From contig NC_018263.1 of the NCBI RefSeq assembly GCF_000227135.1, positions 61,505 through 125,504 of the forward strand: DNA of 64,000 nt. The letters run 5' to 3'. Within the stretch, counting starts at the first letter, position 1, and every line of letters begins with the position of its first letter. The notes under the pieces were generated by a model that was given only the letters and a program-made list of their open reading frames with translations, ran no database searches and was not told where the DNA came from. Below are positions 41,208 to 52,236 of this stretch, one piece after another. The stretch is from Leishmania donovani (Eukaryota; Euglenozoa; Kinetoplastea; Trypanosomatida; Trypanosomatidae). Position numbers and translations under genes: made by a program.

Positions 41208-42446
41208 TGGTAGGATAATAAGCAGCTTAATGGGGGAAGAGAGTGGACAGATATGATGATCTAGGTAAAGAGCAAAAAAAAAGGCGCGAGAAAGTCAGGG
41301 TGAAAAGCGATGCAAAGAAGGGCAATGAGAAAACAACTTCAAAAAAAGATGTGCACGGACAGAACGGCGGGTGTGCCGCGATGTGCGCAGGGCTCTAAGT
41401 AGCGTCTGTGTACAGGTATTTATTTTTCTTTTCGGAAGCAGTTGGGAGGCGCCTCAAGCCCGTTTACCGACAAAACTGTTTGGCACCACGTCACCAGCAG
41501 TCCATAAAGCCCCATGAGGCGGTAAGTAGCAAGCGAAGAAGGGGATGAGGAAAGAAAGAGAACGAGGAGAGGCACTCGAGGCAGCCGACACGCACAGTTG
41601 CGTGGATGCCACGTGTAGGTTGCAGGCGCTGCATCAATCAGTAGAGAGTCGCCTTCAAGCTGCATCCATCAACGTCCACATCAGTGCTGCGATAACCCCT
41701 TGGCGATGATGAATATATGATCACGTACTCGGGCTGGGCCGTATGCAGCGTTGTGGCACCGCACACCCGCTGCTGCGCAGCGTGGTCAAGGGACTCTCCT
41801 TGCTAGACATAATATGTTGGTTTTTGTTGCGCCGGCGAGCCCATGCGTGTCAGGCGTCGGCGCGTTACTCGTTTTTTGTTTTTCTTTACACAAAGAGAAG
41901 AACGACAACGACACACGAAACAGGGAGCAAACATGGAGGATGAGAAACAGCGACAACAATACAGATGGTATGGGTGTGTGTCACTGTCGCCAGGTACGAG
42001 CAGGTAGGTCGAGAATCACAGCAAACGACCACACCCTCACGTCCTGCCTCGGCATGTCGCTCTCCCTCCCCCTCCCGAATAAAAAAAAAAGAAAGCACCT
42101 CCGCCATCCCTCCAGACTCCCTTGCACACAAACAGAGAGATGGTGAGAGGAGGTAGGGGAAGCGGTCAGCAACCGTTTCGACAAGCACCAGAGGTGGAGG
42201 CACAGCGCATAAGCACACACACATACACAGGCAGTCAACAAAAACGAAAATGCCAACTCCCCCATTCATCGCATCATCACGGACAGACACACACGCACAG
42301 GCCTCTTTCGGGCCCCGCGTCATCCGGGGCCCTCCCACCACTGCTGCTTAAAGAGGCAAGCACAGAAGAGATGATGAGGGAGGCCGTGTGAGTTCGAAAA
42401 GAAAAGCGGTCTGTCCCACTCTTGTCGTCACAGATGCTCCACCAAC
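41208..42446. other. Intergenic spacer downstream of EMC3
   Basis: An A9-type run at 41275-41281, an AT-rich patch at 41415-41430 and an A-run at 42081-42090. No gene recognised; presumed 3' UTR of EMC3 and 5' signals for the IQ-motif gene. Confidence 0.55.
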
Positions 42447-43226
42447 TTATCTGCGTTTCGCCGCCGTTCCCTTCGCACGCTTCTGCGAACGCCACTTCTT
42501 CAGAAGGACGTCCGGCGCGTTTTCGTAGCCCCATCGGTGGTGATCCTTCACAAACGCCAACTCATCAGAGATCTGCTTGAACACCTTGGCGAAGTCCACT
42601 GGTTGCGCCGACGCTTGCGGCATCTGCTGCATCATCATCGCACTATGGTTTTCCGACTCGACATCCTCGCCGAGCAGCAGCTGGAGCAGGCCCTGGTTGC
42701 CGGACATGATGAGAAAGTAGAGGCTGAGGGAGGTGACGTAGTTGCAGTTGAGCACGTCTATCTCGAGCCCGCGCTGCATCATCTCACGAAAGCGATGCGA
42801 CAATGGAAACGGGAACTTGGCGACCACAAAGCCGGAGAAGAAGTAAGAGACCAGCATCATCATACCAATGTTCGGCACCATCATCATAAACTGGTTCTTT
42901 AGCAAACCCATCATGACATTCGGGTCGTTCATCATCTCCATCGGGTTGACAGGATCCACCTCCTTCTTCAACATCCCGTTCAGCATGCGCTCCGCCCGGT
43001 GCTTGAAGGACTCGGGTGACAGCGCAGCACCGCCGCTGAGCAGTATGCGGCCGTAGTTTTGAATGTTCACATTGCAGATGCGGGCCATGTTTGGCTTGGA
43101 GGGGGAATTCATGAGGATGGTGACGTAGTGGCGCAGCACACCCATGAATAGGACAATCACAATCAAAGGCAGTAGCACCCAGTCCCGGATGCTGGGGTCC
43201 AACAGAATGTTTTGCTCAGCCGTCAT
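42447..43226 (-). CDS. EMC3: ER membrane protein complex subunit 3
   Basis: A 259-residue homologue of EMC3 (TMEM111, DUF106/Oxa1 superfamily). EMC inserts tail-anchored and multipass proteins into the ER membrane, and EMC3 is its insertase-like core. Three TM segments fit: about 14-36 (DWVLLPLIVIVLFMGVLRHYVT), 112-134 and 162-180. Between TM1 and TM2 lies the cytosolic coiled region with FKHRAERMLNGML and the Met-rich loop NPMEMMNDPNVMMGLLKNQ, which is characteristic. FPFPLSHRFREMMQRG follows TM2, and the basic C-terminus ends KKWRSQKRAKGTAAKRR. The start ATG at 43224-43226 matches other EMC3 proteins; the frame is open upstream to 43454 with no similarity. Confidence 0.95.
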   Translation of the reverse strand: MTAEQNILLDPSIRDWVLLPLIVIVLFMGVLRHYVTILMNSPSKPNMARICNVNIQNYGRILLSGGAALSPESFKHRAERMLNGMLKKEVDPVNPMEMMNDPNVMMGLLKNQFMMMVPNIGMMMLVSYFFSGFVVAKFPFPLSHRFREMMQRGLEIDVLNCNYVTSLSLYFLIMSGNQGLLQLLLGEDVESENHSAMMMQQMPQASAQPVDFAKVFKQISDELAFVKDHHRWGYENAPDVLLKKWRSQKRAKGTAAKRR

Positions 43227-44268
43227 TGTTCGAGCGCAGTCGGGGGTGCGACAAGAAAAGAAAAGCGATGAGACAAGTACGGCTGGCGCGCCAACCAAAG
43301 AAGAGATAAGAGCAGCGAGTAGAACTGCGGCGCCGTGTGTGTGCAACGCGTATGTGGCGGCAGCGTATCTTCGGTGGCGGACCGTGTGGAGTGCCTGTTT
43401 TGCGCTCAGATTTGGATGAACAGAAGAGCAACGCGATAGAGCCACGAGAGGCACGGAGAGGGAAGCACGTCACCTAAAAGGCACAGCACAAAGACGGCGC
43501 GCCAAGACCACGTGTATAGAGCCACTAGAAAGATCGAGAAAGGAGGAAAAAATGAAACCGAGTACCCTTTCAAAAGGGAGCGTGCGCACGCAAGAGAGAG
43601 AAGGGGAAGGGGGCGTGTCGGTCGTCAGCGAATTCGTCGGTGGCGAGGAGGGAGGGAGGGAAGCGAGCGGGCGTGTAGAGAATCGGTCGATCGAGCACTG
43701 TCTCAGCACCAATGGAAGTGGTGCGTATGAGCGCGTAAGAGCATTGCATCGCTTGTGTGGCGAGCACACATCGAGGAGTGGAGTTCGACTTCTATGAGAG
43801 TTTGAGCAATCGGCTCACGTGGGGCAGCCGCAGCACCCCTTGCTGTAGAACACTACGAGAGCAGGAGAAGGGGTGGGAAATCGACGACGCCAGTGTGGGC
43901 GACACATAAGGCTCGCAGGCTTTTAGTTTCGAAAGAAGGGCGGATAGAGAGGAGAGGCTGGGTCGGTCTTGACGGACAGCGCTTCAGACTCCACCACGCA
44001 TACGAATGGCACAAAGAGACGGCGAAGAGGCAACTAAAGATAAAACGAAGGGCTGCTGCGGAGTGAGGACAGTGTGGCACAAGCACACCAGCACGCAAGC
44101 ATGAACACGCTTCATATGCAGCAGATCAATAATAAACGGCCCCAGTGTCGGCGTGGGAAGAGGGAGGGCGGCTTAGGGCACCGACACATTGCACACGCAG
44201 CAGCTCCCCCTCCATGATGGTGCTCGGCCACACGTTGCCCCATATCCCGATAAAGAAAGCAGCGATGA
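43227..44268. other. Intergenic spacer upstream of EMC3
   Basis: AAGA-type purine runs at 43252-43266 and 43300-43312 (pyrimidine tracts on the transcribed strand). The rest is unremarkable. No gene seen. Confidence 0.55.
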
Positions 44269-45636
44269 CTACCCGCCGTTCGCCTCCTCCTTCACATCCG
44301 GGAAGATCAACTCGGTGAACGATGTGATGCGGTGCGCGTAGCGGTCGGGCGGGATGGTGGAGAGCGTTTTTTGCTTCCACAGCAGTGACTTGAAGAAGTT
44401 GGCACCCTTTTTCTTCAACGTGTACGTGGTGAGAACGTCGATTACGCCGATGTAGTACACCTCCTGATCGTCAAAGCTGCGCACGCCGTTGGCAAACTCT
44501 GGAAACGTTGTTAGCGTCGTCCTCGTGCCGAACGGGTGATTGTCTTGTGCAAGAGTGGCGGGCCTCACCTCGGCCGACGTCGATACAGGCGCGACGCCGG
44601 AAGAGGATGCCACATTCGTGTTCTCAATACCGTACCGCTTCTCTGGCGGTCGCGTCTTGTCATCCTGGTAGGCGACGCCGATGAGCAGAGAGTAGTCCAT
44701 CATGCCCGCATTTTTGAGAAAGTCATAGTCGCGCAGCAGTTCCTCCACAAGTCGCTTACGTGCGGTGCGTGGCGCCCAAAAGAGCCGCGTGAGGTCTTTG
44801 TCGTGCAGCGTGGGCAGTCCTTGCGCGCCCTCGGTTCCCCGCACCACGACCGCGCTCTCCCTGCCGGGGTGCTGCTGCGACGCATCGATTGCTGGGTTGG
44901 CAAGAACGTGGGGTTTTTTACGGGTTTTCGTGACATGCGGATCGGGCTCGTAGCCGCTGCGGATGAGGTGTGGGTAGTGGAGGTGCTTGCCATTCTTTGG
45001 AACGCGGCCCTTGATGTCCCACTTTTCGTGCAGCACGGAGGCGGCGCCGAAGACGTCGTTGAAGCACAAGATGTACCCCTCCTCGTTCCGCACGGAAACC
45101 TTCAGAAGCATGTAAAAGCGCATAAGGAGACTGCTGGGGTGGGCGGTGATGTGTAGCGTGTAGGCACGCAGCACACGAAGCAAAGCGCGGACCTCCTCCA
45201 CTGAGATTGTCTTGCACATGAACAGCATGGTCTTTGATTTGAGGAAGAACGCTTGAGAGCGGCCCTCACCCATCTCCATCTTTAGGCGGTTCTCCGGCAA
45301 CGACCACTCGTCTGCGAACTGTGGGTCTGTCACGCCCTTCAGCTGGCGAAGAAAGGAGAACACCTCCGGGGCATACTCGGTGACGCGCACCTTCACGTGC
45401 TTTCCCTTGTGGTCCGTGGATGGCACGGTGAGCTGCTGCACCGCGCTGCAGTCCTCTGGCTTGATCGCTTTGGATTGCTCAGCTAGGCTACAGTGAGTAC
45501 TATGCATCGCCTGCGAGGACGAAGTGGCAGCTTCGGCCTTCTTCAGCCGCGCTGCTGCCGTCACCCTTAACGCCGCGGCCACCTGCAGCGCCGTGAGGCC
45601 ACGGCCGCTCGTCGCAGTACCGCCGACTTGCCCCAT
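44269..45636 (-). CDS. Phosphatidylinositol-4-phosphate 5-kinase family protein
   Basis: A protein of 455 residues; the PIPK catalytic core covers about 85-445. Visible elements are the glycine-rich GEGRSQAFF (123-131), the catalytic lysine in FMCKTIS (Lys142), WDIKGR in place of the usual YDLKGS, MDYSLLIGV (313-321) with the catalytic Asp, and YYIGVIDVLTTY (394-405) with the metal-binding Asp. After these comes a lysine-rich activation loop (LKKKGANFFKSLLWK) and the closing STIPPDRYAHRITSFTEL. These kinases make PI(4,5)P2 or related lipids. There are no N-terminal MORN or FYVE domains, and two inserts (around 225-280 and 335-380) look disordered. Whether the substrate is PI4P or PI5P cannot be told from the loop by eye. 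Confidence 0.88.
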   Translation of the reverse strand: MGQVGGTATSGRGLTALQVAAALRVTAAARLKKAEAATSSSQAMHSTHCSLAEQSKAIKPEDCSAVQQLTVPSTDHKGKHVKVRVTEYAPEVFSFLRQLKGVTDPQFADEWSLPENRLKMEMGEGRSQAFFLKSKTMLFMCKTISVEEVRALLRVLRAYTLHITAHPSSLLMRFYMLLKVSVRNEEGYILCFNDVFGAASVLHEKWDIKGRVPKNGKHLHYPHLIRSGYEPDPHVTKTRKKPHVLANPAIDASQQHPGRESAVVVRGTEGAQGLPTLHDKDLTRLFWAPRTARKRLVEELLRDYDFLKNAGMMDYSLLIGVAYQDDKTRPPEKRYGIENTNVASSSGVAPVSTSAEVRPATLAQDNHPFGTRTTLTTFPEFANGVRSFDDQEVYYIGVIDVLTTYTLKKKGANFFKSLLWKQKTLSTIPPDRYAHRITSFTELIFPDVKEEANGG

Positions 45637-46202
45637 GAGGATCTGCCGGGGATGGCGACTCGTTGAAGTGCACGCGAGCTTGGATTAGTGAACCCAAGGG
45701 TGAGGGGGAGAAAACGCGCCGTTGGGGTACTTGACGGCAAGCACCTCTCGAGCTTTGTTGTGAGTGTGTGTGCGACTGCGGCCTTCCAGCGGCACACTCA
45801 TGGGGTAAGGTCATACAAGTCAAAAGCGGCTGAAAGTCATCAGGGAAGTACAGGCAGGCGAGTCAGGACAGACAAGATTGGAAGCGATGAAGCTCCCTCC
45901 ACCTGAAACGAGTACGGCGCATTGGCCCTCCTCACCTGTCAACGCATCGTGTGCGCGCCGACGGCTGCAACACATCAGGCTGCAGTGCGGCAACACGGTG
46001 ACCCTTTGACAGATCGCCTATTCCACCGTCGAGGGGCAAGATAAGGAGCCGATGCGCCTCTACCTCGATCCTCGTTGGGGTCTCTTTTTCTTCGCTTATT
46101 GCATAGTCGCAACCGTAGCCGCACATGGATACACAGAGACACACAATCGCATACACACGCATGCAAAGTCTTGCAATAGGAGATGGCGCACGCCGTTGGG
46201 GA
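45637..46202. other. Intergenic spacer with a possible small ORF
   Basis: Apart from the candidate short frame at 45932-46126 I see no gene. Purine-rich patches near 45700-45720 on the plus strand may give the PIPK splice signal. Confidence 0.45.
45932..46126 (-). CDS. Possible small hypothetical protein
   Basis: A 64-codon frame starting at an ATG at 46124-46126. Its composition is unlike the low-complexity UTR frames around it: CDYAISEEKETPTRIEVEAH, then RLLILPLDGGIGDLSKGH. It lies between the Gln/Pro-rich gene and the PIPK gene in the correct orientation. There is no family match that I know, so it could equally be chance or a gene remnant. Confidence 0.25.
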   Translation of the reverse strand: MCGYGCDYAISEEKETPTRIEVEAHRLLILPLDGGIGDLSKGHRVAALQPDVLQPSARTRCVDR

Positions 46203-46664
46203 TCAGCCTTTCCTGTACTTGCGCATGAGTTTCTCCTTCAAGGAGAGCTCCTGACCCTGCGAAGAAGGGGGGTTCTGTTGCTGCTGAGTCATTGGCTGCT
46301 GCGGATGCGGCTGAGGTGTGCTGGCGAGCGCGCTCGCCTTCTCGGTGTTCGCCTCCTCGCGACGGCGTTTGTGCGACAGGATCTGCTGAAGGATATACGA
46401 CTCCGCAGCCTGTTGCGACACCGGACCTTGTTGACCTGAATACGAGGAAGCAGAGGGCTGCTGTGCGGATGACGGCGACGGGCCGACAGTCCTATCTGTT
46501 GGCAGGTATGTCTCCGCTGCGGGCGAGGCACCCGCCTGAGCGCCGGTGCCGAAGATTTTTGCCTTCATGGCGCGGCGCCGCTGCTCACGCCAATCCTCCG
46601 GGTTAGCGCACAGCTTCAAAAGCTGCGGATGGACATTCGACAGATCCCCGTCGAAGTCGGACAT
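46203..46664 (-). CDS. Hypothetical Gln/Pro-rich protein
   Basis: A protein of 153 residues from the ATG at 46662-46664 (MSDFDGDLSNVHPQLL). Residues 1-35 are well-ordered in composition, with a conserved-looking LLKLCANPEDWREQRRRAMKAKIFG. The middle is Ser/Gln/Ala low-complexity and includes a helical stretch, ESYILQQILSHKRRREEA. The chain ends in a basic SLKEKLMRKYRKG. No known domain; the basic patches could be nuclear signals. A longer frame starts at 46712 but adds only 16 residues of ordinary composition. Confidence 0.7.
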   Translation of the reverse strand: MSDFDGDLSNVHPQLLKLCANPEDWREQRRRAMKAKIFGTGAQAGASPAAETYLPTDRTVGPSPSSAQQPSASSYSGQQGPVSQQAAESYILQQILSHKRRREEANTEKASALASTPQPHPQQPMTQQQQNPPSSQGQELSLKEKLMRKYRKG

Positions 46665-49001
46665 GCCTACGATAGGCGTAATGTGCAGGGAGGGGGACAG
46701 AGAGCGGCGCAAAAAAAAAAACTAAATCGCCTGAGGGAAGGGCTGAAGGGGCGACGACTTCCACGTGGCGGAACACTGAGCCGGTCGAATCGGGCCTCGA
46801 TGAGAAAAAGATGTCGTCCGTGCGCAGTAAGAGAGCGTTGATTGTCAGGCTACCTTTCTGTGCTTTCAAAATCAGCGCTAGGAGAGGGGCCTGCGCGGGG
46901 AGTCAGCTGAGCGGATGAGCAGTGCCGCGTCGCACGAGACATGTCAGAGCGGACGCATGTACGGTTCAGTCGATGTATGATGGGTGGTAGTGGAGGCAGA
47001 AGGAGAGAGGAGTCGAGAGATGGAAGAAGCATGCTTGCGATCGCAGACATTAAAGAGGGAATCAAGATAGCATCTTCATTCAACAAGCAACAAAGTAACA
47101 TGGCAAGAGTTACAATAAAAAGTAGGTGTCATATGGATCACCTTTTTGCGTGCATGGTCAGTTCGGGATCGCGCGCGAAGCAACGCCTCCGTTTCGATCG
47201 AGCGTTGCCCTTTTGAGACGAGGCGGACATAATGCGCTGGCACCGCAAAAAAAAAAGCGCTGACGTGTCAGACGTACTCTGTAGCTTACTGAGTCATCCT
47301 GCGTCAGCTCGCGACTGCATTCGCAAAGCATACCGTCACCGGTCTTTAAACTGGGATGTCTTCGAGTTCTTACTACTTTGATCCGTTGCCGGTACTGTTT
47401 TTTTTTGGGGGGGGGGTCTATTGCGAAGACAGTGGTGCTAGGTGGCTTGCACCACATCTCACCGCATCCGTCTACGGCAAGAGCTTGGGCGTGATTCAAC
47501 TGTGTCACGGCTCACAACTTTCTACAACCTTCGAGGGAACTTACGCGGTTCATTGTAACTATGACAATGGTGTATCTGTGTATGCTCATGAGGGGTGAAG
47601 TCACGGAAAGCATGGATAGATTCGAATCATAACAGCCCAGCCGCGGTACGCCGAGGCCTCTGAAGGGGCGGAGGCTGAAGACGCGTGCATCTCGGCGAGA
47701 ACCGCGTTGTGCGGAAGGCTGAGCCAGAGGCACAGTGACTCCGCTGCGCGGACGTACTCTTGGCAGAAATGCAGTCACTACATAGCGTTGTCACAACTCC
47801 TTCGAACACTTAAGAGGCGCCAGCAGGGACAAGTGCACGCACACAGCGTCCGACCAAACGGCAGATCAGTAGAGGTAGACCATAAAAAGGTCAATGTGAT
47901 GCTTCAGTGAATGAAATCAGCTCAAACAGAACGCATAAATCGGTTGATCATCGTCTCTGTCACCGCCCTTTGAACGCTACACACCCGAACACAAAAAAGT
48001 GTGCCACGACTCTTAGCTCTCTCCATATCCGTGTTAGCGGGGCACTCTCCCCTCTTCCCCCGTGACAAAGAAACTCAGCAACGAAGGCAAGTGTGAAAAA
48101 GCGCGCAGTCCTTCCCGCAACAGCGCACACAACTGCCACACCTCGCTCACAGTAAACAATCTAGGGCTTATTTTCTGCGAAGCGATCCACTAATGGAAGG
48201 CAGCCTCCGCGGTAAGCATCACCCTTCGACGATCCACAGAGTGTCCCCTCTTCCTCCCCCTCCCACTGACTTCCAGCAACATTGGCGCCGCGGTGCAACA
48301 AACTTCGACAAAAAAGGCGTGGATACGCCCACTCCGGGCAGGTGTCTCGCTGCCGCAATCACTTGCGCTGGTCATCCATGTGCGCATGTGTATGTGAATG
48401 TGTGCTCTTGTGCAACGCTCTATACAAGGCGAGTATCATATACTGAGAGCGTGAAGGAAACGGTGAAGCGAGTACATGGAGAGAGGTGAAGAATGCGTCA
48501 GTAGCTCGAAGGATATGGCGTGCCTTAGAGAGTGCTGCAGTGCGTTGTGCGTGTATGGGAGGAGGGGGGGGGCAGGGCGGCATCCTAAGCTCATACAGGT
48601 AAGTCGCAGGCCTCAAGTGGGCATCGTATCCATGGAGAAGGCGTGGGCAACGATGATAAAAACTAAAGCAAGAGGCTCTCTGATGGCATATCGTTGCTTT
48701 TATGGCGAACGGCATCCCGCGCACTTCTCCTTTTTGGCCACATTACCCTCGCACGAACTCGACCGCAGATCGAGACTGCGCTCGACGTGCGATCCTGTGC
48801 GCCGATGCGCAGTTGCTGTACGCGCAATGCTTTTTATGTCGCGGCTCTGCTGAACACACACGCAGGGGTGCATGTATGGGATCGCTGATGCCTCTCTATG
48901 CAATACTTGTGCAGCATCAGCGCAGAATACAAACACAGACAAAAACGTCTTTGGCAGACCTGATGTGCAACTCCCTGCTGTGTGCCGTTGCTCTTTTCCT
49001 T
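46665..49001. other. Long spacer with possible gene remnants
   Basis: No intact gene. Protein-like stretches occur on the minus strand at 47407-47771 and 48161-48358 (separate entry). A T9-G10 homopolymer block lies at 47398-47416 and a G-run near 48563-48571. Otherwise this is likely 3' UTR of the long hypothetical at 49002. Confidence 0.45.
47407..47771 (-). pseudogene. Possible decayed gene fragment
   Basis: Between 47771 and 47604 one minus frame reads as ordinary protein (QEYVRAAESLCLWLSLPHNA and on to YRGWAVMIRIYP) before a TGA at 47601-47603. A different frame from 47508 to about 47415 reads HAQALAVDGCGEMWCKPPS and then runs into a poly-C/poly-A block. The two frames are not compatible, so if this was a gene it is broken. 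No family recognised. Codon choice resembles the neighbouring genes, not the spacers, but the signal is short. Confidence 0.3.
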
Positions 49002-50993
49002 TCATAGTTGCGGAGAGGCCACGCTCAGTAGCGCGTAAGGGTCATACCAGAGAGGCACCGGCACGGCAGCACCCGGAGCACGAGGCTGCGCGCTCAGAAT
49101 CTTCTCTAGCCTCTCACGCCACGTCACCTGCGCCTTCTCGGCGTACTCGCGCTTGGAGTTGAGGAAGCGGACAGTATCCTCCTCCAACTTTGTGCACAGT
49201 GGCGGCACGCGCAGCTCCACTGGTAGGCGAACAGCGGAGAACACATTGACCCGGGGTACCACCCACCTTTGCATGTCGACGTTGTCACTCAGCACAGCGT
49301 GCAGATCGCCGAGCTCGACCTCGGGTCGCCGCCGCTTCAGTGAATTGTCAGCGGTGGTCGTGTCATCAGGGCGCGGGGCCTTGAAAATATAGCGTTGCTC
49401 CATCACCAGAAGCACCGCCCCCCACGCCGCCCGCTTCGCCTCCGGGATGAGGGGCAGGGTACGGAGCCACATCAGATCGCGTGTGCGCCGTTGGTTCATA
49501 TCGGTCTGCCATGCCTGCTGTGAGGTACTGCCCCATGCCGCTACGCGCCACCGCGCGAGCTGCTCGACGAGTTGCATGAGCGGCTCTGCCTCCTCACTCT
49601 GGATGAAGTGGGAGGCGAACCGGCGGAATGACAGAAGGCCGCCAAGACGCTCGAAGACTGTCTGAACGCCGCTGCTCGAGGCCGCCAGCACATCCATCAA
49701 GATGCACATCTCCTCCGTGTGCTCTGTCATCTCGCACAGCCGTAGCAGGCCAGGCAGCGCCTCCAGTCGGTCATCCGGAAACGCCCGAGACGCTTCTCCG
49801 CCCTTCACGTGCGCCAGCACCGACAACCAAAACAGATGCTTCATCTCCGGCGGCATCTGCTTCACACTGGTGGAGGCAAGCGGAGGAGCGGCGGCGGCCG
49901 TCACACTGCCGTGCGCAACACCGCCGCCGGCGTGCTTCATGGGAACCTTCACTGGCGGGCGAGGTCCACCGACACCTGGAGCGACGGGCACCTTCACCGA
50001 ACCTGTGCCGGGCAGCCGCCCCGCGAAAGGCGCCCGAGTCTCTAAAGCCTGCATCGGAGCCGCGGCAGCGGCCAAAGAAGGGCGAGGCGCCACCGCGGCA
50101 GGGACGGTCGCCGGCGCGGCGGACGTCGACCCCACCTGCACAGCCTCGATCTTGTACCCCGCGCCGCTCCGGAGGTATGTTTCAACCTTTACGCGACGGT
50201 CTGCCACAGAGGGGAAGCGGACATTCGCGGTCGACTGCTCGCCACCGTAACGTGTGCCGCCCTTCACCCAGTCCATGTACTTGGTGTGGTACGTTTGTGA
50301 TGACAGCATCGTCTCCGGCACGCGGCTCTGAACGATGAGCATCGGCGCGAGCTGGCCGACAAAGGCGTCCCAGAGTGGTTTGAGGGGGCCAGGTTGGAGG
50401 CTGTCGTACAGAAGCTTCACATTGTCGCAGCAGCAGGCAAAGCAAATCGCCAGCTCGCCCGAGTTCTTCCACGTGAACCGCTGCATCACACGGCCGCTGC
50501 GCTGCGCCTGCTGGTACTGCCGTTTGTACTCCTGCCGCACCTCCGTCACAAACATCTCCACCGCCACACGGAAGTAGTCCAGCGTGCGGTGACGCCCATC
50601 CGGATAGCGTTTCTTATCGGTGCTCAAGAGAAACAGAACCTTGGCCATGTCCTGCATGTCTCTGAGGGGTGGTAGCGGGATGTACTCCTTGTCTGGCCGC
50701 TCGAAGCGCAGCTCGGGATTCAGCTGCACATGCCGCTGCTGTTGTAGCTGCTGCGTAGACGTGGCTCTCTCTGTTGCAGCAGCACTTTGGCGCTGCGGGG
50801 GGGACAACGGACGTTCGCTATCAGACGATTCGGAGCCGGAGGAGCTGCCGCTGGCGCTGCTGCTGCTGTCGGAGACACTGCTGCTGGCTTCTTCAGAGTC
50901 GGTACTGCTGACGCTCGACGAGCCGCTAGACGCGGCCGACGTCTGCCGGCGCTCCTCGTCAGCAGCCGTGCCCTCGGTGCGTTTGGAGGACAT
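49002..50993 (-). CDS. Hypothetical protein with Ser-rich N-terminus
   Basis: A protein of 663 residues from the ATG at 50991-50993 (MSSKRTEG). Residues 15-70 are an acidic Ser-rich tract, likely phosphorylated. Residues about 85-260 form a first folded region (LPPLRDMQDMAKVLFLLS, RTLDYFRVAVEMFVTEVRQEY, NVKLLYDSLQPGPLKPLWDAF). Residues 260-360 are Ala/Pro/Val-rich linker. About 365-490 is a helical region (MKHLFWLSVLAHVKG, LPGLLRLCEMTEHTEEMCILMDVLAASSSGVQTVFERLGGLLSFRRF) whose pattern of short helices ending in LARWRV weakly recalls TFIIS N-terminal/LW-type domains of transcription and RNA-processing factors. A basic KRRRPEVE lies near 565. A nuclear role is plausible but unproven. Confidence 0.85.
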   Translation of the reverse strand: MSSKRTEGTAADEERRQTSAASSGSSSVSSTDSEEASSSVSDSSSSASGSSSGSESSDSERPLSPPQRQSAAATERATSTQQLQQQRHVQLNPELRFERPDKEYIPLPPLRDMQDMAKVLFLLSTDKKRYPDGRHRTLDYFRVAVEMFVTEVRQEYKRQYQQAQRSGRVMQRFTWKNSGELAICFACCCDNVKLLYDSLQPGPLKPLWDAFVGQLAPMLIVQSRVPETMLSSQTYHTKYMDWVKGGTRYGGEQSTANVRFPSVADRRVKVETYLRSGAGYKIEAVQVGSTSAAPATVPAAVAPRPSLAAAAAPMQALETRAPFAGRLPGTGSVKVPVAPGVGGPRPPVKVPMKHAGGGVAHGSVTAAAAPPLASTSVKQMPPEMKHLFWLSVLAHVKGGEASRAFPDDRLEALPGLLRLCEMTEHTEEMCILMDVLAASSSGVQTVFERLGGLLSFRRFASHFIQSEEAEPLMQLVEQLARWRVAAWGSTSQQAWQTDMNQRRTRDLMWLRTLPLIPEAKRAAWGAVLLVMEQRYIFKAPRPDDTTTADNSLKRRRPEVELGDLHAVLSDNVDMQRWVVPRVNVFSAVRLPVELRVPPLCTKLEEDTVRFLNSKREYAEKAQVTWRERLEKILSAQPRAPGAAVPVPLWYDPYALLSVASPQL

Positions 50994-52236
50994 GATAAGA
51001 CGGCGCTGTGCGACTAGGAAAAGAGGGGGCAACTTGGGGGAGAGGATGGGGGGCTAAGCGACGCCGAGCACTAAAGACGGTGGGCAGTGCACACCTTGGA
51101 AGAAGCGCAGCAGCAAGAGCTGAGTTACAAAAGCGGAAAGGGGGGAGTATGGCAGCGCCGATTCCACGCGCGCGGTGTCTGCCCACAGCTCAGAGGCTCT
51201 TTGACCTTCAGTGGGTGAACGAGACTGCAGGCCCGCCCATAATCCGCTGCAGCTGATGCGAAGCGGAGCAGGTAGAGGGAGAACAAAAGAAGAAGCAACA
51301 GAGGCCACCGAGTGGGCAGATAAGAGGGACTCAGTGACGGGATGCGAAAGAAAAGACGACAAGCGGAGCGAGGAGAAAGAGTGGTGCGCTGCGCAACCCG
51401 CACACACTGGTACGGAGAGAGACGTGGGAAACAGGAGGGGCAGGGCTCACTGAGCGTGCCCCTTTCTTTTTCTTCGCGGCGGAGGGTACATCAGGCACCA
51501 CATTCTAAAAGCCGCATCGAAGCGCTGCTTCTTCCACTGCCATGAGATGCAGGCATACGGCGCCTACCTCGCGCACTGGCGCCGACACGCACTCTCTGAT
51601 CACGGCATGTTTACTCTTTTTTTTTTTCACGTTCCCCCGGTGGAAGCTTTGCGTTCGCGGTAAATCACTCCAGCAGGGGGCAGGCAAGGGCGAACAAGTG
51701 AGACGGCAAACAATATCCGGGGACGGCGGGGAAGAAGTCCGTCTTCTTGTGGCTCGTGATGGCGATAAACCGCATACCTTTCCTTGCGCACGTTGATGAC
51801 GCGAGTGGCACTCCGAGAGAGGGGGGAGGGTGCGGTGAAGACGAGATGAGGAAGACAAGAAGCGCACGCGGCAAACCGCACAAGAGTACGAGTGCAACGA
51901 AACAGGGGACGAGAAGGCGGCATAACAGACAAACAGCCATCAAACAGACACAAAAAAGGTTCACCACCACCGCAGCGGCGGTGACGTAGCAGAGAGAGCA
52001 GACACAGAGGGAGAGTGGGAAAAGAACAAACAAAAAAAAAGCACAACGGCGAACACACGATCCCGTGGGACATCTCCACATCTGGTGTGAGTGGCACGGG
52101 CGTTGGACGTGCCGTCCCCCAGAGCCAGCAGTGCTGCCGAGTGTTCTCGACAGCGAGTCCAAAGAGAGGAAAGGACACGTACCCCTGTGCGAGTATTCGC
52201 AAGAAAGGGGCGCCATACAACTCCACTCACCCAACA
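50994..52236. other. Intergenic spacer upstream of the Ser-rich protein gene
   Basis: AAGA- and GGAG-rich plus-strand runs at 51260-51380 are likely pyrimidine tracts on the transcript. A T-run lies near 51616-51628 and an A9 at 52032-52040. No gene recognised. Confidence 0.55.

Noticed and set aside
47610..47640. Possible tRNA T-loop (a TTCGAATC-like string)
   Set aside because: No matching acceptor stem, anticodon arm or B-box context around it.
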